From the NCBI RefSeq assembly GCF_039888675.1, contig NZ_JBDQQR010000001.1:2232001-2296000 (forward strand): a stretch of 64,000 nucleotides of DNA, given 5' to 3'. The stretch is from Mesorhizobium sp. CAU 1732 (GTDB taxonomy: Bacteria > Pseudomonadota > Alphaproteobacteria > Rhizobiales > Rhizobiaceae). Under the pieces are notes generated by a model that had not been told where the DNA came from, made no database searches, and was given only the letters and a program-made list of their open reading frames with translations. Below, in pieces: positions 28,451-38,279 of this stretch (position 1 is the first letter of the stretch; every line of letters begins with the position of its first letter). The position numbers and the translations under genes were made by a program.

Positions 28451-30022
28451 TCACACGCGGGCAGGGATCTTCATGAAGGCGGGCATGTCGTCGCCAAATC
28501 CGACGGGAGCCGGTTCATTGTCTTCATTGCGCCAGTTGCGCGAACGCTCGCGTGGCTTGTCGTCGCGATCGCGGTGAGCAGCGTCGCGCTCGGGCCGGGC
28601 CTTGCGCTCGGCGTTGTCGGAGCGGATCGCATCCCTGCGGGCGCGCTTTTCTTCTTCCACCGGTGCGATCTCGGGTTGGACCGCTTCGACAGCAACCTCA
28701 TCCGATGAAGTCTCGGTCGGGACCGGGCGCTTTGCACCGCGCGGGCGACGCTCTTCGGTCGATTTGCCACGTCCACGCTTGTCGTTGCGGCCGCGACGAG
28801 GCGCTTCGTCTTCGGAGTCGTCCTGGGTCAGCGACGACAGGTCGCCGTCCATCCATTCGATCTTGTTGCCGATCAGGCGCTCAATCGCGTCGAGATACTT
28901 GCCGTCCGATTTGGTGACGATCGTATAGGCCTTGCCCGAACGGCCGGCACGACCGGTGCGGCCGATGCGATGGACATAGTCTTCGGCATGGATCGGCACG
29001 TCGAAATTGAACACGTGGCTGACGTCGGGAATGTCCAGGCCACGCGCCGCCACGTCCGACGCCACAAGCAGCTTCAGCTTGCCGTCGCGAAACGCCGAAA
29101 GCATCGCCATGCGGGCGCGCTGGTCCATGTCGCCATGAAGCGCGCCTGCGTCGAAATCGTGCTTGACCAGCGAGCGATAGAGCTCGGACACGTCCACCTT
29201 GCGGTTGCAGAAGATGATCGCGTTCTTCAGGTCAGCGTCTTCGGCACGGATGAGATCGCGCAGCACGGCGCGCTTGTCCCAGCCCTTGGTCTTCGACTTC
29301 ACGAGGCGCTGGGTGATGTTCACGCCTGTGGAAGCAGCCTTCGAAACCTCGATGCGCACCGGCGCCTGGAGGAATTTCTCGGTCAGCTTGGTGATCTCCG
29401 GCGGCATGGTCGCCGAGAAGAACAGCGTCTGGCGCGTGAATGGAATCATCTCGCAAATCCGCTCGATATCGGGGATGAAGCCCATGTCGAGCATGCGGTC
29501 AGCTTCGTCGATGACGAGGATGTCGACCGCGTTGAGCAGCAGCTTTCCGCGCTCGCGGTGGTCGAGAAGGCGGCCCGGCGTGGCGATCAGAACGTCCGCG
29601 CCTCGCTCAAGTTTGCGCTCTTGCTCGTCGAACGACACGCCGCCGATCAGAAGCGCGATGTTGAGCTTGTGGTTCTTCCCGTATTTGACGAAATTCTCTT
29701 CGACCTGCGCCGCGAGTTCGCGCGTCGGTTCGAGAATGAGCGTACGCGGCATGCGGGCGCGGGCGCGGCCTTTTTCAAGGCGCGTGATCATCGGCAGCAC
29801 GAATGCGGCCGTCTTGCCCGTACCCGTCTGCGCGATGCCCAGAATATCCTTGCCGGCGAGCGCGTGTGGGATGGCACCAGCCTGGATGGGGGTGGGGACG
29901 GTGTAGCCGGCGTCGGTAACGGCGGAGAGCACTTTGGGGGACAGGCCGAGATCGGCGAAAGTGACTGTCGGTGCCTCGGCCTCGTCTTGCGGCTCGATAG
30001 CGATCTGGTTGTCAGATGACAC
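28451..30022 (-). CDS. DEAD-box ATP-dependent RNA helicase (RhlE-like)
   Basis: A protein of about 523 residues that unwinds RNA, in ribosome assembly or mRNA decay. Helicase motifs in order: VTFADLGLSPKVL (Q-motif region), AQTGTGKTAAF (I), PTRELAAQ (Ia), ATPGRLLDH (Ib), VIDEADRMLDMGF (II), FFSATMP (III), ARGLDIPDVSHV (V) and HRIGRTGRAG (VI). A charged, Arg/Glu-rich disordered tail of about 130 residues follows. The start is uncertain: GTG at 30022 (VSSDNQIAIEPQDE) fits homologues better, while the frame stays open to an ATG at 30169 with an atypical 49-residue extension. Confidence 0.93.
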   Translation of the reverse strand: MSSDNQIAIEPQDEAEAPTVTFADLGLSPKVLSAVTDAGYTVPTPIQAGAIPHALAGKDILGIAQTGTGKTAAFVLPMITRLEKGRARARMPRTLILEPTRELAAQVEENFVKYGKNHKLNIALLIGGVSFDEQERKLERGADVLIATPGRLLDHRERGKLLLNAVDILVIDEADRMLDMGFIPDIERICEMIPFTRQTLFFSATMPPEITKLTEKFLQAPVRIEVSKAASTGVNITQRLVKSKTKGWDKRAVLRDLIRAEDADLKNAIIFCNRKVDVSELYRSLVKHDFDAGALHGDMDQRARMAMLSAFRDGKLKLLVASDVAARGLDIPDVSHVFNFDVPIHAEDYVHRIGRTGRAGRSGKAYTIVTKSDGKYLDAIERLIGNKIEWMDGDLSSLTQDDSEDEAPRRGRNDKRGRGKSTEERRPRGAKRPVPTETSSDEVAVEAVQPEIAPVEEEKRARRDAIRSDNAERKARPERDAAHRDRDDKPRERSRNWRNEDNEPAPVGFGDDMPAFMKIPARV

Positions 30023-30210
30023 GTGTTGGCTGTCTTTGCTGGTTTGCGTGAGCGGCGGTGTCGCCGCGCGTGCGCCTTGTTCCGGCGCGTTCCGCACGGA
30101 TGCTTTGTGGTCCGCGTTACGGCGAGAATAGGGCAATGTCAACGGCACGGGGGATAAAACCCCCATCATCCGCAGGTTTCACCATAATATGATTAAACAA
30201 CGGGCATGTT

Positions 30211-30984
30211 TCAATAGCGGAATTGCTCTGCCAGTACGCGCTCGTTCCAGGAATGGTTCTCATCGAAGAGCAGCGTCACTGTCGAGCGGCGCGATTCCCG
30301 AACGGTTACCGAGGTGACGGATCGAACTTCGGCATGATCCGCGACCGCGTTCACCGGGCGCTTGTCGGCTTCCAGAATGTCGAAGCGCACGATCGACTGG
30401 TTCGGCAGCAGCGCCCCGCGCCAGCGGCGCGGGCGAAAGGGGCTGACCGGAGTGAGTGCAAGAAGTGGGGCGTCCAGCGGAATGATGGGGCCGTGGGCCG
30501 AGAGATTGTAGGCGGTCGAGCCTGCCGGCGTCGCCACCATCACGCCGTCGCATGCGAGCTCGTCGAGCCGGATCTGGCCATCGATCGTAATGCGGACCTT
30601 GGCGGCCTGTGCCGACTGCCGGAAGAGCGAGACTTCGTTGATGGCGCGATAGGTCTGTGACGGCTGGTCGGCGGTCGACACTTCCATGACCAGCGGCCGG
30701 ATCGTTTCCGCCGAAGAACCGGCAATCCGCGCGTGAAGATCGGTCTCGGAGTATTCATTCATCAGGAAGCCGACAGTACCCCGGTTCATGCCGTAGAGGC
30801 GACGCCCCGAATCCATGTTGTCCTGGATCGCCTGCAGCATGAAGCCGTCGCCGCCAAGCGCGACGACGACATCGGCGTCCTCGATCGCAGCCTGCCCATA
30901 AAGCGACGTCAACCGGATTTGCGCTTTGCGGGCGTCTTCGGTGTCGGCGGAAATGAAGGTGAGGGCGGGAGCTTCGGCACTCAT
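30211..30984 (-). CDS. nadK: NAD kinase
   Basis: A 257-residue enzyme that phosphorylates NAD to NADP. The GGDGFML motif (GGDG at 44-47) holds the conserved catalytic aspartate. NEVSLFR, DGVMVATPAGSTAYNLSAHGPI and the distal TLLFDENHSWNERV are further NAD-kinase signatures. It is slightly short compared with E. coli NadK, as is usual in Rhizobiales. It is divergent from tRNA-Thr. Confidence 0.96.
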   Translation of the reverse strand: MSAEAPALTFISADTEDARKAQIRLTSLYGQAAIEDADVVVALGGDGFMLQAIQDNMDSGRRLYGMNRGTVGFLMNEYSETDLHARIAGSSAETIRPLVMEVSTADQPSQTYRAINEVSLFRQSAQAAKVRITIDGQIRLDELACDGVMVATPAGSTAYNLSAHGPIIPLDAPLLALTPVSPFRPRRWRGALLPNQSIVRFDILEADKRPVNAVADHAEVRSVTSVTVRESRRSTVTLLFDENHSWNERVLAEQFRY

Positions 30985-31129
30985 CTGTATCGGCTGTATT
31001 GCGGTTCAGGGATGCGAAATGACCTTGCCGGGTTACCACGCGTCACATGCATAAGATAGGCACGGCGCGCGCCGTACGACGCACATTCCGCTTTACTGAC
31101 ACGCAATTTATGCTAACCGGTTGCGACAT

Positions 31130-31205
<76 letters not shown>

Positions 31206-31509
31206 CCTCCGAGATCGTCGTGCATGAAGCTTACGAGCCAAATGCCATCGCCAACCTCTCGCCGACTATCCTCCTGACCGCCAGTTCCCTGATCTCCCGG
31301 GCACCCAAGTGCGGGATTCTAACCTTGGCCTCGATGTCATCCGCTCGATCTCGTCCCGAAGCTAGCTGGTATATCGCCGTAGATCGTGACGTAGCTCTGC
31401 AGCCCAGAAAATCCGCCTATGCGTGCAGGCAACCGGTCAATTGAATCGATGTGCGGGGAGGTTGCGAAATCGAAGCTGCCGTGCTTGGAAGGAAAAAAGG
31501 GAAGATATC
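31206..31509. other. 304-bp intergenic stretch after tRNA-Thr, no supported gene
   Basis: No good gene. A minus-strand frame ending at TAA 31231-31233 reads back about 60 codons (ending VGERLAMAFGS) and looks protein-like, but has no start codon with a ribosome site. It could be a decayed remnant of an inserted gene. AT content rises toward the FkbM gene. Confidence 0.4.
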
Positions 31510-32178
31510 ATGACGACTCGCCGGCCGATGAGAAGTCTAGAGGAGTTTTGCGGCTATCTCATTGGTAGAGGACTTGCACCCGGTACAGTGATCGATGTTG
31601 GCGCAGCGAACGGCACGCCGGAAATTACAAAAGCACTGCCCGATGCCTACTATGTTCTGATTGATCCCGTTCCTTCCTATGAAGGACAGATGAAGTATTT
31701 TTTGAGCAAGCACCGGGGCGAATATCACCTGGTTGCGTTGAGCGATGTCGCAGGAACCATGCAGCTGACTGTATCCAAGGGGAGCGAACATGGCGCAACG
31801 CTTTCGGCGGCGCCGGGCAAAGAAACGATAGCTGCACCGGTGGAAACCATGGACGGCATGTTCCTCAACCGGGAGTTTGCGGGTCCGATCATGGTCAAGA
31901 CCGACTGCCAAGGGTACGACATGCACGCGATGCGCGGAGGGCGCGAGTTTCTGAAGCGTGTCGATGTCGCAGTCTGCGAAACGCTGCTGTTCCATCCGAC
32001 GATGGAACAGCATCTTCCAGACTTCGGAGACACGGTTGCGGTGATGCGGGAACTGGGGTTCGCTGTCTTTGATATAGTCAGCTACCAGACGCGCCCGTTC
32101 GACAACGCGCTCGGCTACGTCGATTTGGTGTTTGTACGTGAAGATGGACCTTTCCGCAGGCATCACCGTTGGGCATGA
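31510..32178 (+). CDS. FkbM family methyltransferase
   Basis: A 222-residue SAM-dependent methyltransferase. The SAM-binding loop is TVIDVGAANGTPEITKALPDA, followed by YYVLIDPVPSYEGQM, the phospho-acidic motif region, and VKTDCQGYDMHAMRGG (FkbM central motif). This family O-methylates sugars or lipid/polyketide groups; its target here is unknown, and no glycosyltransferase or surface-polysaccharide genes are nearby. The ATG at 31510 follows GGGAAGA. Base composition is visibly more AT-rich than neighbours, and it lies directly after a tRNA gene, suggesting acquisition by transfer. Confidence 0.85.
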   Translation: MTTRRPMRSLEEFCGYLIGRGLAPGTVIDVGAANGTPEITKALPDAYYVLIDPVPSYEGQMKYFLSKHRGEYHLVALSDVAGTMQLTVSKGSEHGATLSAAPGKETIAAPVETMDGMFLNREFAGPIMVKTDCQGYDMHAMRGGREFLKRVDVAVCETLLFHPTMEQHLPDFGDTVAVMRELGFAVFDIVSYQTRPFDNALGYVDLVFVREDGPFRRHHRWA

Positions 32179-32336
32179 CGCTAGGTGGAGCAGGTGAGGT
32201 TGAAGAACAGGCGGTACGGATAGTTCACGGTGATACCGCGCCAACGTTTTAATCGTTGCAACCCTAACCCACCTTAAATCCGCACCCGATCGTTCCTAAG
32301 TCTGTGACAGGCTCGATTGGGAAGGGAGTGCCGCGC

Positions 32337-32513
32337 GTGATCAGGATCGTCTTCATCGTCTGTGCCATCATCGCCGCGACCTATCTCCTGTCGCGGATCG
32401 TGCGTGAGCTGCGAGGCGCCGATGTCGATTGGCGCGGCGTTGCTTTCGCATTCGGCTTCGTCGCCATCGCCGTCTACCTTCGCCACACGACGGAAATCGG
32501 CGGCATCGGCTGA
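32337..32513 (+). CDS. small two-helix membrane protein, hypothetical
   Basis: A 58-residue protein starting at GTG 32337 (VIRIVFIVCAII...), with a purine-rich AAGGGAG upstream. Two transmembrane segments (about residues 1-21 and 33-51) flank a short polar RELRGADVDWRG loop. A longer frame opens at 32304 but its first residues do not look coding. I do not recognise a family. It is convergent with the next small membrane-protein gene, 4 bp apart. Confidence 0.6.
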   Translation: MIRIVFIVCAIIAATYLLSRIVRELRGADVDWRGVAFAFGFVAIAVYLRHTTEIGGIG

Positions 32514-32517
32514 CCGC

Positions 32518-32760
32518 TTATCGAGCTTCGCGGCGGCGTTTTCGCAAGCCTCGTATGAGGGTGATCGCGAAGAAGGCCAGGAAGCCGACAACAAGACCGA
32601 TGATCATGTTCAGGCCGATGTCGAGCTGGCATACGCCGCCGCCCGGCGCGCAGCTCGGATCGCGATAGAGGACGACGAGCATCATCGAGTAGACGACCGC
32701 GGGTCCGACCAGCAGTCCTGCAAGCCCCCAACGAAACGCATGGTTGACGATGTCCTTCAT
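32518..32760 (-). CDS. small membrane protein, hypothetical
   Basis: An 80-residue protein with two transmembrane helices (about residues 8-27 and 47-68), joined by a loop with two cysteines (SCAPGGGVCQLD) and ending in a basic tail GLRKRRREAR that should sit in the cytoplasm. Start at 32760 (MKDIVNHAFRWG) has GGGGAGA about eight bases away. The frame is open to 32892 but the extension would overlap the hyi gene. The two loop cysteines could form a periplasmic disulfide (inference). No family recognised. Confidence 0.65.
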   Translation of the reverse strand: MKDIVNHAFRWGLAGLLVGPAVVYSMMLVVLYRDPSCAPGGGVCQLDIGLNMIIGLVVGFLAFFAITLIRGLRKRRREAR

Positions 32761-32890
32761 GCAGCCTGTCTCCCCGACGCAAGTCTTCGACCCTAGTACC
32801 GGCGCGCCGATCAGTCTATCGCAGGAGCGGCTGTCGCAGGTATTGTCTGCCCGCGTTTCCGCCGAATCCGATAACGAGATGGCCCCCGGC

Positions 32891-33688
32891 ATGCCGAAAT
32901 TCTCAGCAAATCTCTCGATGCTTTTCCAGGACTACGCGTTTCTCGACCGTTTCGACGCGGCAGCGCGGGCGGGCTTCGAAGCGGTCGAGTATGTCTCGCC
33001 TTACGAATATGCCGCGGATGCGATCGCCCAGCGCCTGCGCGCGAACGGCCTGACGCAGGCGCTCTTCAACCTGCCGGTCGGCAATTGGGACAAGGGCGAG
33101 CGCGGTCTCGCGATCCTGCCGGAGCGAAAAGCCGAATTCCGGCGCAGTGTCGAGACGGCGATCGACTACGCACAGGCGCTCGGATGCACGCAGGTCAACT
33201 GCCTTGCGGGGATCGTGCCGCATGGCATTGATCGCGGCGTGCTGAGGAGCACTTTCGTCGAGAACCTGGCCTATGCGGCCGACACGCTCGGCAGCGCGGG
33301 CATCCGCCTGCTGATCGAACCGATCAACGACCGCGTCGATATTCCGGGGTTCTTTCTCACGGGCAGCAGGCAGGCGCTCGTCATCATCGGGGATGTCGGC
33401 TCGGAAAACCTCTTTCTGCAGTACGACATCTACCACATGCAGTTGATGGAAGGGGATCTGGCCCGGTCCATCGAAGCCAATCTGAGTCGCATCGCGCATA
33501 TCCAGATCGCCGACAACCCGGGCCGCCATGAGCCGGGAACCGGCGAGATCAACTGTCCGTTCCTGTTCGCGCATCTCGACCGCATCGGCTATGCCGGCTG
33601 GGTCGGCGCGGAGTATCAGCCCCGCGAGGGGACCGAGGCGGGGCTGGGATGGTTCAGGCCTTTCGCCGCTGCCCGCAAGCCGGAATAG
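32891..33688 (+). CDS. hyi: hydroxypyruvate isomerase (TIM-barrel family)
   Basis: A 265-residue sugar-phosphate-isomerase-like TIM barrel, matching Hyi, which interconverts hydroxypyruvate and tartronate semialdehyde in glyoxylate metabolism. Hallmarks are MPKFSANLSMLFQDYAFLDRF at its N-terminus, NLPVGNWDKGERG, LLIEPINDRVDIPGFFL (metal-binding Glu), QYDIYHMQ and HIQIADNPGRHEPGTGEIN, and GWVGAEYQP. The start at 32891 is chosen by homology; ATG at 32879 is a 4-residue longer option. No gcl or glxR genes are adjacent, so the assignment is by family only. Confidence 0.9.
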   Translation: MPKFSANLSMLFQDYAFLDRFDAAARAGFEAVEYVSPYEYAADAIAQRLRANGLTQALFNLPVGNWDKGERGLAILPERKAEFRRSVETAIDYAQALGCTQVNCLAGIVPHGIDRGVLRSTFVENLAYAADTLGSAGIRLLIEPINDRVDIPGFFLTGSRQALVIIGDVGSENLFLQYDIYHMQLMEGDLARSIEANLSRIAHIQIADNPGRHEPGTGEINCPFLFAHLDRIGYAGWVGAEYQPREGTEAGLGWFRPFAAARKPE

Positions 33689-33694
33689 ACCCGC

Positions 33695-34552
33695 TCAATC
33701 CTGATCGAGATGGCTGCGCGCCGCATACATCGCGACGGCCGCCGCATTCGAGACGTTGAGCGAACGGATGATCCCCGGCATGTCCAGGCGGGCCAGCGCC
33801 GAAACCGTATCCCGGGTCTTCTGCCGCAACCCCTTGCCCTCGGCTCCGAGCACGAGGGCAATCTTCTCGCCCGAAAAGGTCTTTTCGAGGCGCGCCGGCC
33901 CATCCGAATCGAGACCGACGGTTTGGAAGCCCGCCTCGTGCAGTTCGCCGATCGCGTCGGCCAGGTTGCGCACTTCGATGTGGTCGATGTGCTCGAGCGC
34001 CCCGGATGCCGATTTCGCGAGAACGCCGCTCTCCGACGGGCTGTGGCGCGATGTCGTGATCAGCGCTCCGGCCCCGAAAGCGACCGCCGAGCGCATGATC
34101 GCGCCGACATTGTGCGGGTCGGTCACCTGGTCCAGCACCAGCACGAGCCTGGTGTCGCCCAGCGCTGAAAGCCGCTTCGCCTTCAACGGCTCTACCTCGA
34201 TCAGCACCCCTTGGTGGACCGCGTCCGCGCCCAGGATCTTGTCGATGTCGCGGGGTTCGACGATCTCGGCTGGAAACGGCAAGGTGAGCGGCTCGGACAG
34301 TTCGAGCCTGCCCATGGCGTTCCGCGTCACCAGCATGCGGCGAATCGTGCGCGACGGGTTCTCGAGCGCTGCGCGCGCCGTATGAAGTCCGTAAAGCCTG
34401 ACGAGCCCATCCGTGGGCAGGTGAGGGGGCGTCGTACCCTGTTTGGGACGAGTTGCCGCACCGGTCCGCTCAGGCTCGCTGTCGCGATACTGGCGGCGCA
34501 GGCGCGCATAATGGCTGTCTTTGGGCGTGTGGCCCTTTTTCTCTGTCGTCAT
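33695..34552 (-). CDS. rlmB: 23S rRNA (guanosine-2'-O-)-methyltransferase RlmB
   Basis: A 285-residue SpoU/TrmH-type knotted methyltransferase. An N-terminal basic disordered stretch (about 1-48) precedes the SpoU substrate-binding domain (LYGLHTARAALENPSRTI). The C-terminal trefoil-knot domain has DPHNVGAIMRSAVAFGA (motif 1), LVLGAEGKGLR (motif 2) and DMPGIIRSLNVSNAAAVAMY (motif 3). RlmB modifies G2251 of 23S rRNA in E. coli. It is divergent from the tRNA-Tyr/tuf unit and convergent with hyi. Confidence 0.95.
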   Translation of the reverse strand: MTTEKKGHTPKDSHYARLRRQYRDSEPERTGAATRPKQGTTPPHLPTDGLVRLYGLHTARAALENPSRTIRRMLVTRNAMGRLELSEPLTLPFPAEIVEPRDIDKILGADAVHQGVLIEVEPLKAKRLSALGDTRLVLVLDQVTDPHNVGAIMRSAVAFGAGALITTSRHSPSESGVLAKSASGALEHIDHIEVRNLADAIGELHEAGFQTVGLDSDGPARLEKTFSGEKIALVLGAEGKGLRQKTRDTVSALARLDMPGIIRSLNVSNAAAVAMYAARSHLDQD

Positions 34553-34639
34553 GGCGCTTCTATAGCCGTGCGATCGTTGTTTGGATATCCATCCGGGAGC
34601 CCCAATCGTCGTTTGCGGGAAAATAGCGCCGGGCGCCGG

Positions 34640-34668
34640 TTGACAGTCTTTGGTCGTGAAGCCATAAG
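34640..34668 (+). promoter_or_regulatory. predicted promoter for the tRNA-Tyr / tRNA-Gly unit
   Basis: TTGACA (34640-34645), a 17-base spacer, then CATAAG (34663-34668), about 80 bp before tRNA-Tyr. The -35 is perfect; the -10 is fair. Confidence 0.5.
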
Positions 34669-34749
34669 GCGCTTCGCAGATTTAGGGCGCCTTGTTTTGG
34701 CGCTCGCGACCTGCGGGAATGCTCGTTGCATGGCTCCGGCGCAGATAAC

Positions 34750-34834
34750 GGAGGGGTGTCCGAGTGGTTAAAGGAGACGGACTGTAAATCCGTTCGCTTA
34801 GCGTACGCTGGTTCGAATCCAGCCCCCTCCACCA
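34750..34834 (+). tRNA. tRNA-Tyr (anticodon GTA)
   Basis: An 85-nt class II tRNA. Acceptor GGAGGGG pairs with CCCCTCC, the anticodon loop is CTGTAAA within ACGGA...TCCGT, and there is the expected long variable arm (CGCTTAGCGTACG region). Encoded CCA at 34832-34834. It is 21 bp upstream of tRNA-Gly. Confidence 0.97.
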
Positions 34835-34855
34835 CTGCCCACCGAAGCCAGAAAC

Positions 34856-34929
34856 GCGGGTATAGCTCAATGGTAGAGCAGCAGCCTTCCAAGCTGAATA
34901 CGAGGGTTCGATTCCCTCTACCCGCTCCA
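34856..34929 (+). tRNA. tRNA-Gly (anticodon TCC)
   Basis: A 74-nt tRNA: acceptor GCGGGTA / TACCCGC, D-arm AGCTCAATGGTAGAGC, anticodon stem-loop GCAGC-CTTCCAA-GCTG, T-arm GAGGGTTCGATTCCCTC, and encoded CCA at 34927-34929. Confidence 0.97.
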
Positions 34930-35042
34930 AATTCTCCATTTTTCCGACCATCGGGCCGCGGCGGCTTGCGCAGCATTCGTGAATCGGCACGAAGCTGTGG
35001 CAGGGTGGTGATTGCAGGTTTCGCGGAGATTCGGAGCGCGCG

Positions 35043-35528
35043 ATGAGCAAGGTCGTTTCAACATTTTTGTCGGTGGCCGTGCTCGTCACGGCGCTCGCAG
35101 CCTTGAGCATCGCGGTGGACCGGCACGGCTACGCGTTCGGCGAAAACGGGCTTGCTCGGCTCGAGGCGATCACAAACGCGGCCATGTTCATGCCGCTCGC
35201 AGCAGTCTTCTCGGCGACCGCCGTGCTCATGATGATTCTGCCATTGCGGGGCGCTGGTTTCGTCTATTCCAATGCGGCAGCACCGGTCCATTGGGCGGTT
35301 ATCGTCCTCGTCGCCACCATGGTGGGCTGTGCCGCGGCGCGCATGGTTTACGGTCAGATGGACGCCGGCCGGGCGTTGCTCGACTGGCGCATGCTGTTTG
35401 CGGTGGCGATCGTCGGCGCGCATATGGCGATGACGGAGTTGCGGCGAAACGTTCTCCTGAGATCGCTCTCCTTCGTCGCTTTTACCGTCGCGACACTTGC
35501 CTGCCTGTTCTGGTCGTTCCGCTTCTAA
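35043..35528 (+). CDS. hypothetical multi-spanning membrane protein
   Basis: A 161-residue integral membrane protein with about five hydrophobic segments (near residues 5-24, 45-68, 83-101, 115-130 and 138-158), and little polar sequence. GGAG sits about eight bases before the ATG at 35043. It is inserted between tRNA-Gly and tuf. I recognise no motif or family, and propose no function. GC content and codon use resemble the neighbours, so it does not look recently acquired. Confidence 0.7.
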   Translation: MSKVVSTFLSVAVLVTALAALSIAVDRHGYAFGENGLARLEAITNAAMFMPLAAVFSATAVLMMILPLRGAGFVYSNAAAPVHWAVIVLVATMVGCAAARMVYGQMDAGRALLDWRMLFAVAIVGAHMAMTELRRNVLLRSLSFVAFTVATLACLFWSFRF

Positions 35529-35594
35529 CGACGGAATCATCGAGGCTGCGAGGGTGTCATCGAATCGGCGAAGCGGCCTTTCTCGTCGAAAGGA

Positions 35595-35623
35595 CTTGTG
35601 TTTTCGAGCGTCAGTCGCTAATC
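35595..35623 (+). promoter_or_regulatory. possible promoter of tuf copy 1
   Basis: CTTGTG (35595-35600), 17-base spacer, CTAATC (35618-35623), about 50 bp before the tuf start. It partly fits CTTGAC-N17-CTATAT. Weak match. Confidence 0.35.
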
Positions 35624-35669
35624 GCCCGCCATCCGACGAAACGCATTCAAGTCGCCAAAGGAAGTTGCA

Positions 35670-36845
<1,176 letters not shown>

Positions 36846-36888
36846 ACGTCGCTTCCGCGACGTCACCGGGCTCTGCCCGCATGAACCG

Positions 36889-36912
36889 AACGGCGCCTCA
36901 CGAGGCGCTGTT
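36889..36912 (+). terminator. possible terminator/processing hairpin after tuf copy 1
   Basis: AACGGCGCCT / AGGCGCTGTT, a 10-bp stem (one G-T pair) with CACG loop, without a strong T-run. It may be a weak terminator or an RNase processing site before tRNA-Trp. Confidence 0.5.
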
Positions 36913-36989
36913 CATTCCCGCCGAAATCGCTTGATGCTTCGATGCCGAACGACTAGGTACGGGACGCGCGCCGAAAGGCAGCACGGCTT

Positions 36990-37065
<76 letters not shown>

Positions 37066-37114
37066 GCCGCGAGTGCGGCGAACCGAAAATCCGAACATTC
37101 GTTTGTCGAAGGCA

Positions 37115-37143
37115 CTTGCAACGCGGTGCTTTCAGTTTTATAT
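37115..37143 (+). promoter_or_regulatory. predicted promoter of secE-nusG
   Basis: CTTGCA (37115-37120), 17-base spacer, TTATAT (37138-37143), a close fit to CTTGAC-N17-CTATAT. It lies about 190 bp before secE, just after tRNA-Trp. Confidence 0.65.
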
Positions 37144-37330
37144 CGAGCCGACAGACGCGAGGCGCGTGGGGCTGGGATTCGGCTTTACGTGCCTGAATTG
37201 CATGGCTAAGACATTGATCTGATTCGGTTTTGCCTGAAGTGTTTGTAGGAAATGCGCGGTTTGGCCGTGTGTTCCGACGGGATTGAAATTCATGCCTCGG
37301 GTTACACGAGGCAGCAATAAAGAGCGGCAG

Positions 37331-37534
37331 ATGGCGTCCAAGATCACCAATCCCTTTGTATTCCTGCAGCAGGTTCGGACCGAGACATCGAAGGTCACGT
37401 GGCCGACCCGGCGGGAGACGGTGATCTCCACGATTATGGTCATGGCATTCGCATGCATCGCCGCGATTTTCTTTTTTGCGTCCGATCAGGTCATTGCGTT
37501 TCTCGTCGAGCTGATTTTGGGAATCGGGCGCTGA
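37331..37534 (+). CDS. secE: preprotein translocase subunit SecE
   Basis: A 67-residue single-span form of SecE, the clamp that holds SecY in the protein-export channel. The family motif is QQVRTETSKVTWPTRRETV (amphipathic helix), followed by one transmembrane helix (about residues 33-60). I chose ATG 37331 (MASKITNPFVFLQQ); an in-frame ATG at 37283 adds an atypical 16-residue stretch. Most non-enteric bacteria have this short SecE, unlike the three-span E. coli form. Confidence 0.95.
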   Translation: MASKITNPFVFLQQVRTETSKVTWPTRRETVISTIMVMAFACIAAIFFFASDQVIAFLVELILGIGR

Positions 37535-37562
37535 CGCCGGCAGACCACGGAGAATTCTGAAC

Positions 37563-38102
37563 ATGACTGCGCGGTGGTACATCGTCCATGCTTACTCGAA
37601 TTTCGAGAAGAAGGTCGCCGAGGATATCGAGAAGAAGGCCAAGCAGAAGGGCCTGAGCGAGCAGATCGAGCAGATCGTCGTTCCGACCGAGAAGGTCGTC
37701 GAAATCCGCCGCGGCAAGAAGGTCGATGCAGAACGCAAGTTCTTCCCGGGCTACGTTCTGATGAAGGCGAATTTGACCGACTCGGTCATCAGCCTCGTGA
37801 AGAACATTCCGCGCGTGACCGGATTCCTCGGTGAGGATCCGCGCACGGCCAAGCCGGTGCCGATCACCGAGTCCGAGGCGCTTCGCATCCTGCATCAGGT
37901 GCAGGAAGGCGTCGAGCGTCCCAAGCCTTCGGTGACGTTCGAGATCGGCGAGGCGATTCGCGTTTCTGACGGTCCGTTCGCATCGTTCAACGGCTTTGTT
38001 CAGGAAGTCGACGAGGAGCGTTCGCGCCTCAAGGTCGAGGTGTCGATCTTCGGTCGCGCCGTGCCGGTCGATCTGGAATTCGGTCAGGTCGAGAAGGGCT
38101 GA
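37563..38102 (+). CDS. nusG: transcription termination/antitermination factor NusG
   Basis: A 179-residue RNA-polymerase factor. The NGN domain starts at MTARWYIVHAYSNFEKKVAEDI and contains FFPGYVLMKANLTD. The C-terminal KOW domain has FEIGEAIRVSDGPFASFNGFV and KVEVSIFGRAVPVDLEFGQVEK, which bind Rho or S10. It is 28 bp after secE in the conserved secE-nusG pair. Confidence 0.98.
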   Translation: MTARWYIVHAYSNFEKKVAEDIEKKAKQKGLSEQIEQIVVPTEKVVEIRRGKKVDAERKFFPGYVLMKANLTDSVISLVKNIPRVTGFLGEDPRTAKPVPITESEALRILHQVQEGVERPKPSVTFEIGEAIRVSDGPFASFNGFVQEVDEERSRLKVEVSIFGRAVPVDLEFGQVEKG

Positions 38103-38167
38103 CCACGAAACTCATCCCGGCGATCGCGCTGGGACGAGGTCGCGGGCGATGTATCGTCTGCGTCGAT

Positions 38168-38214
38168 GGTGGGAGGAAAGGCGGCTTAGCCGGCCGCACC
38201 AACTCCGTACCACC
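38168..38214 (+). promoter_or_regulatory. candidate ribosomal protein L1 operator in the rplK leader
   Basis: GGTGG (38168-38172) can pair with CCACC (38210-38214), and the next GAG (38173-38175) with CTC (38203-38205), leaving an asymmetric bulge; an inner GGC-TTA-GCC hairpin lies inside. In E. coli, L1 represses the rplK-rplA mRNA through a leader mimic of its rRNA site. The structure is visible; the L1 role is inferred. Confidence 0.4.
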
Positions 38215-38279
38215 AAGCTGCAACCGCCGGCCATTGCCCAGACACGGGCAGCCGGCACGAATGAGAAGGCAGACCAGCA

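Noticed and set aside
34560..35110. Minus-strand frames of about 140 codons covering the tRNA genes
   Set aside because: They read antisense through two tRNAs (giving the familiar GAGRGNRT and RVEGIEPSYSAWK-type artefact peptides).
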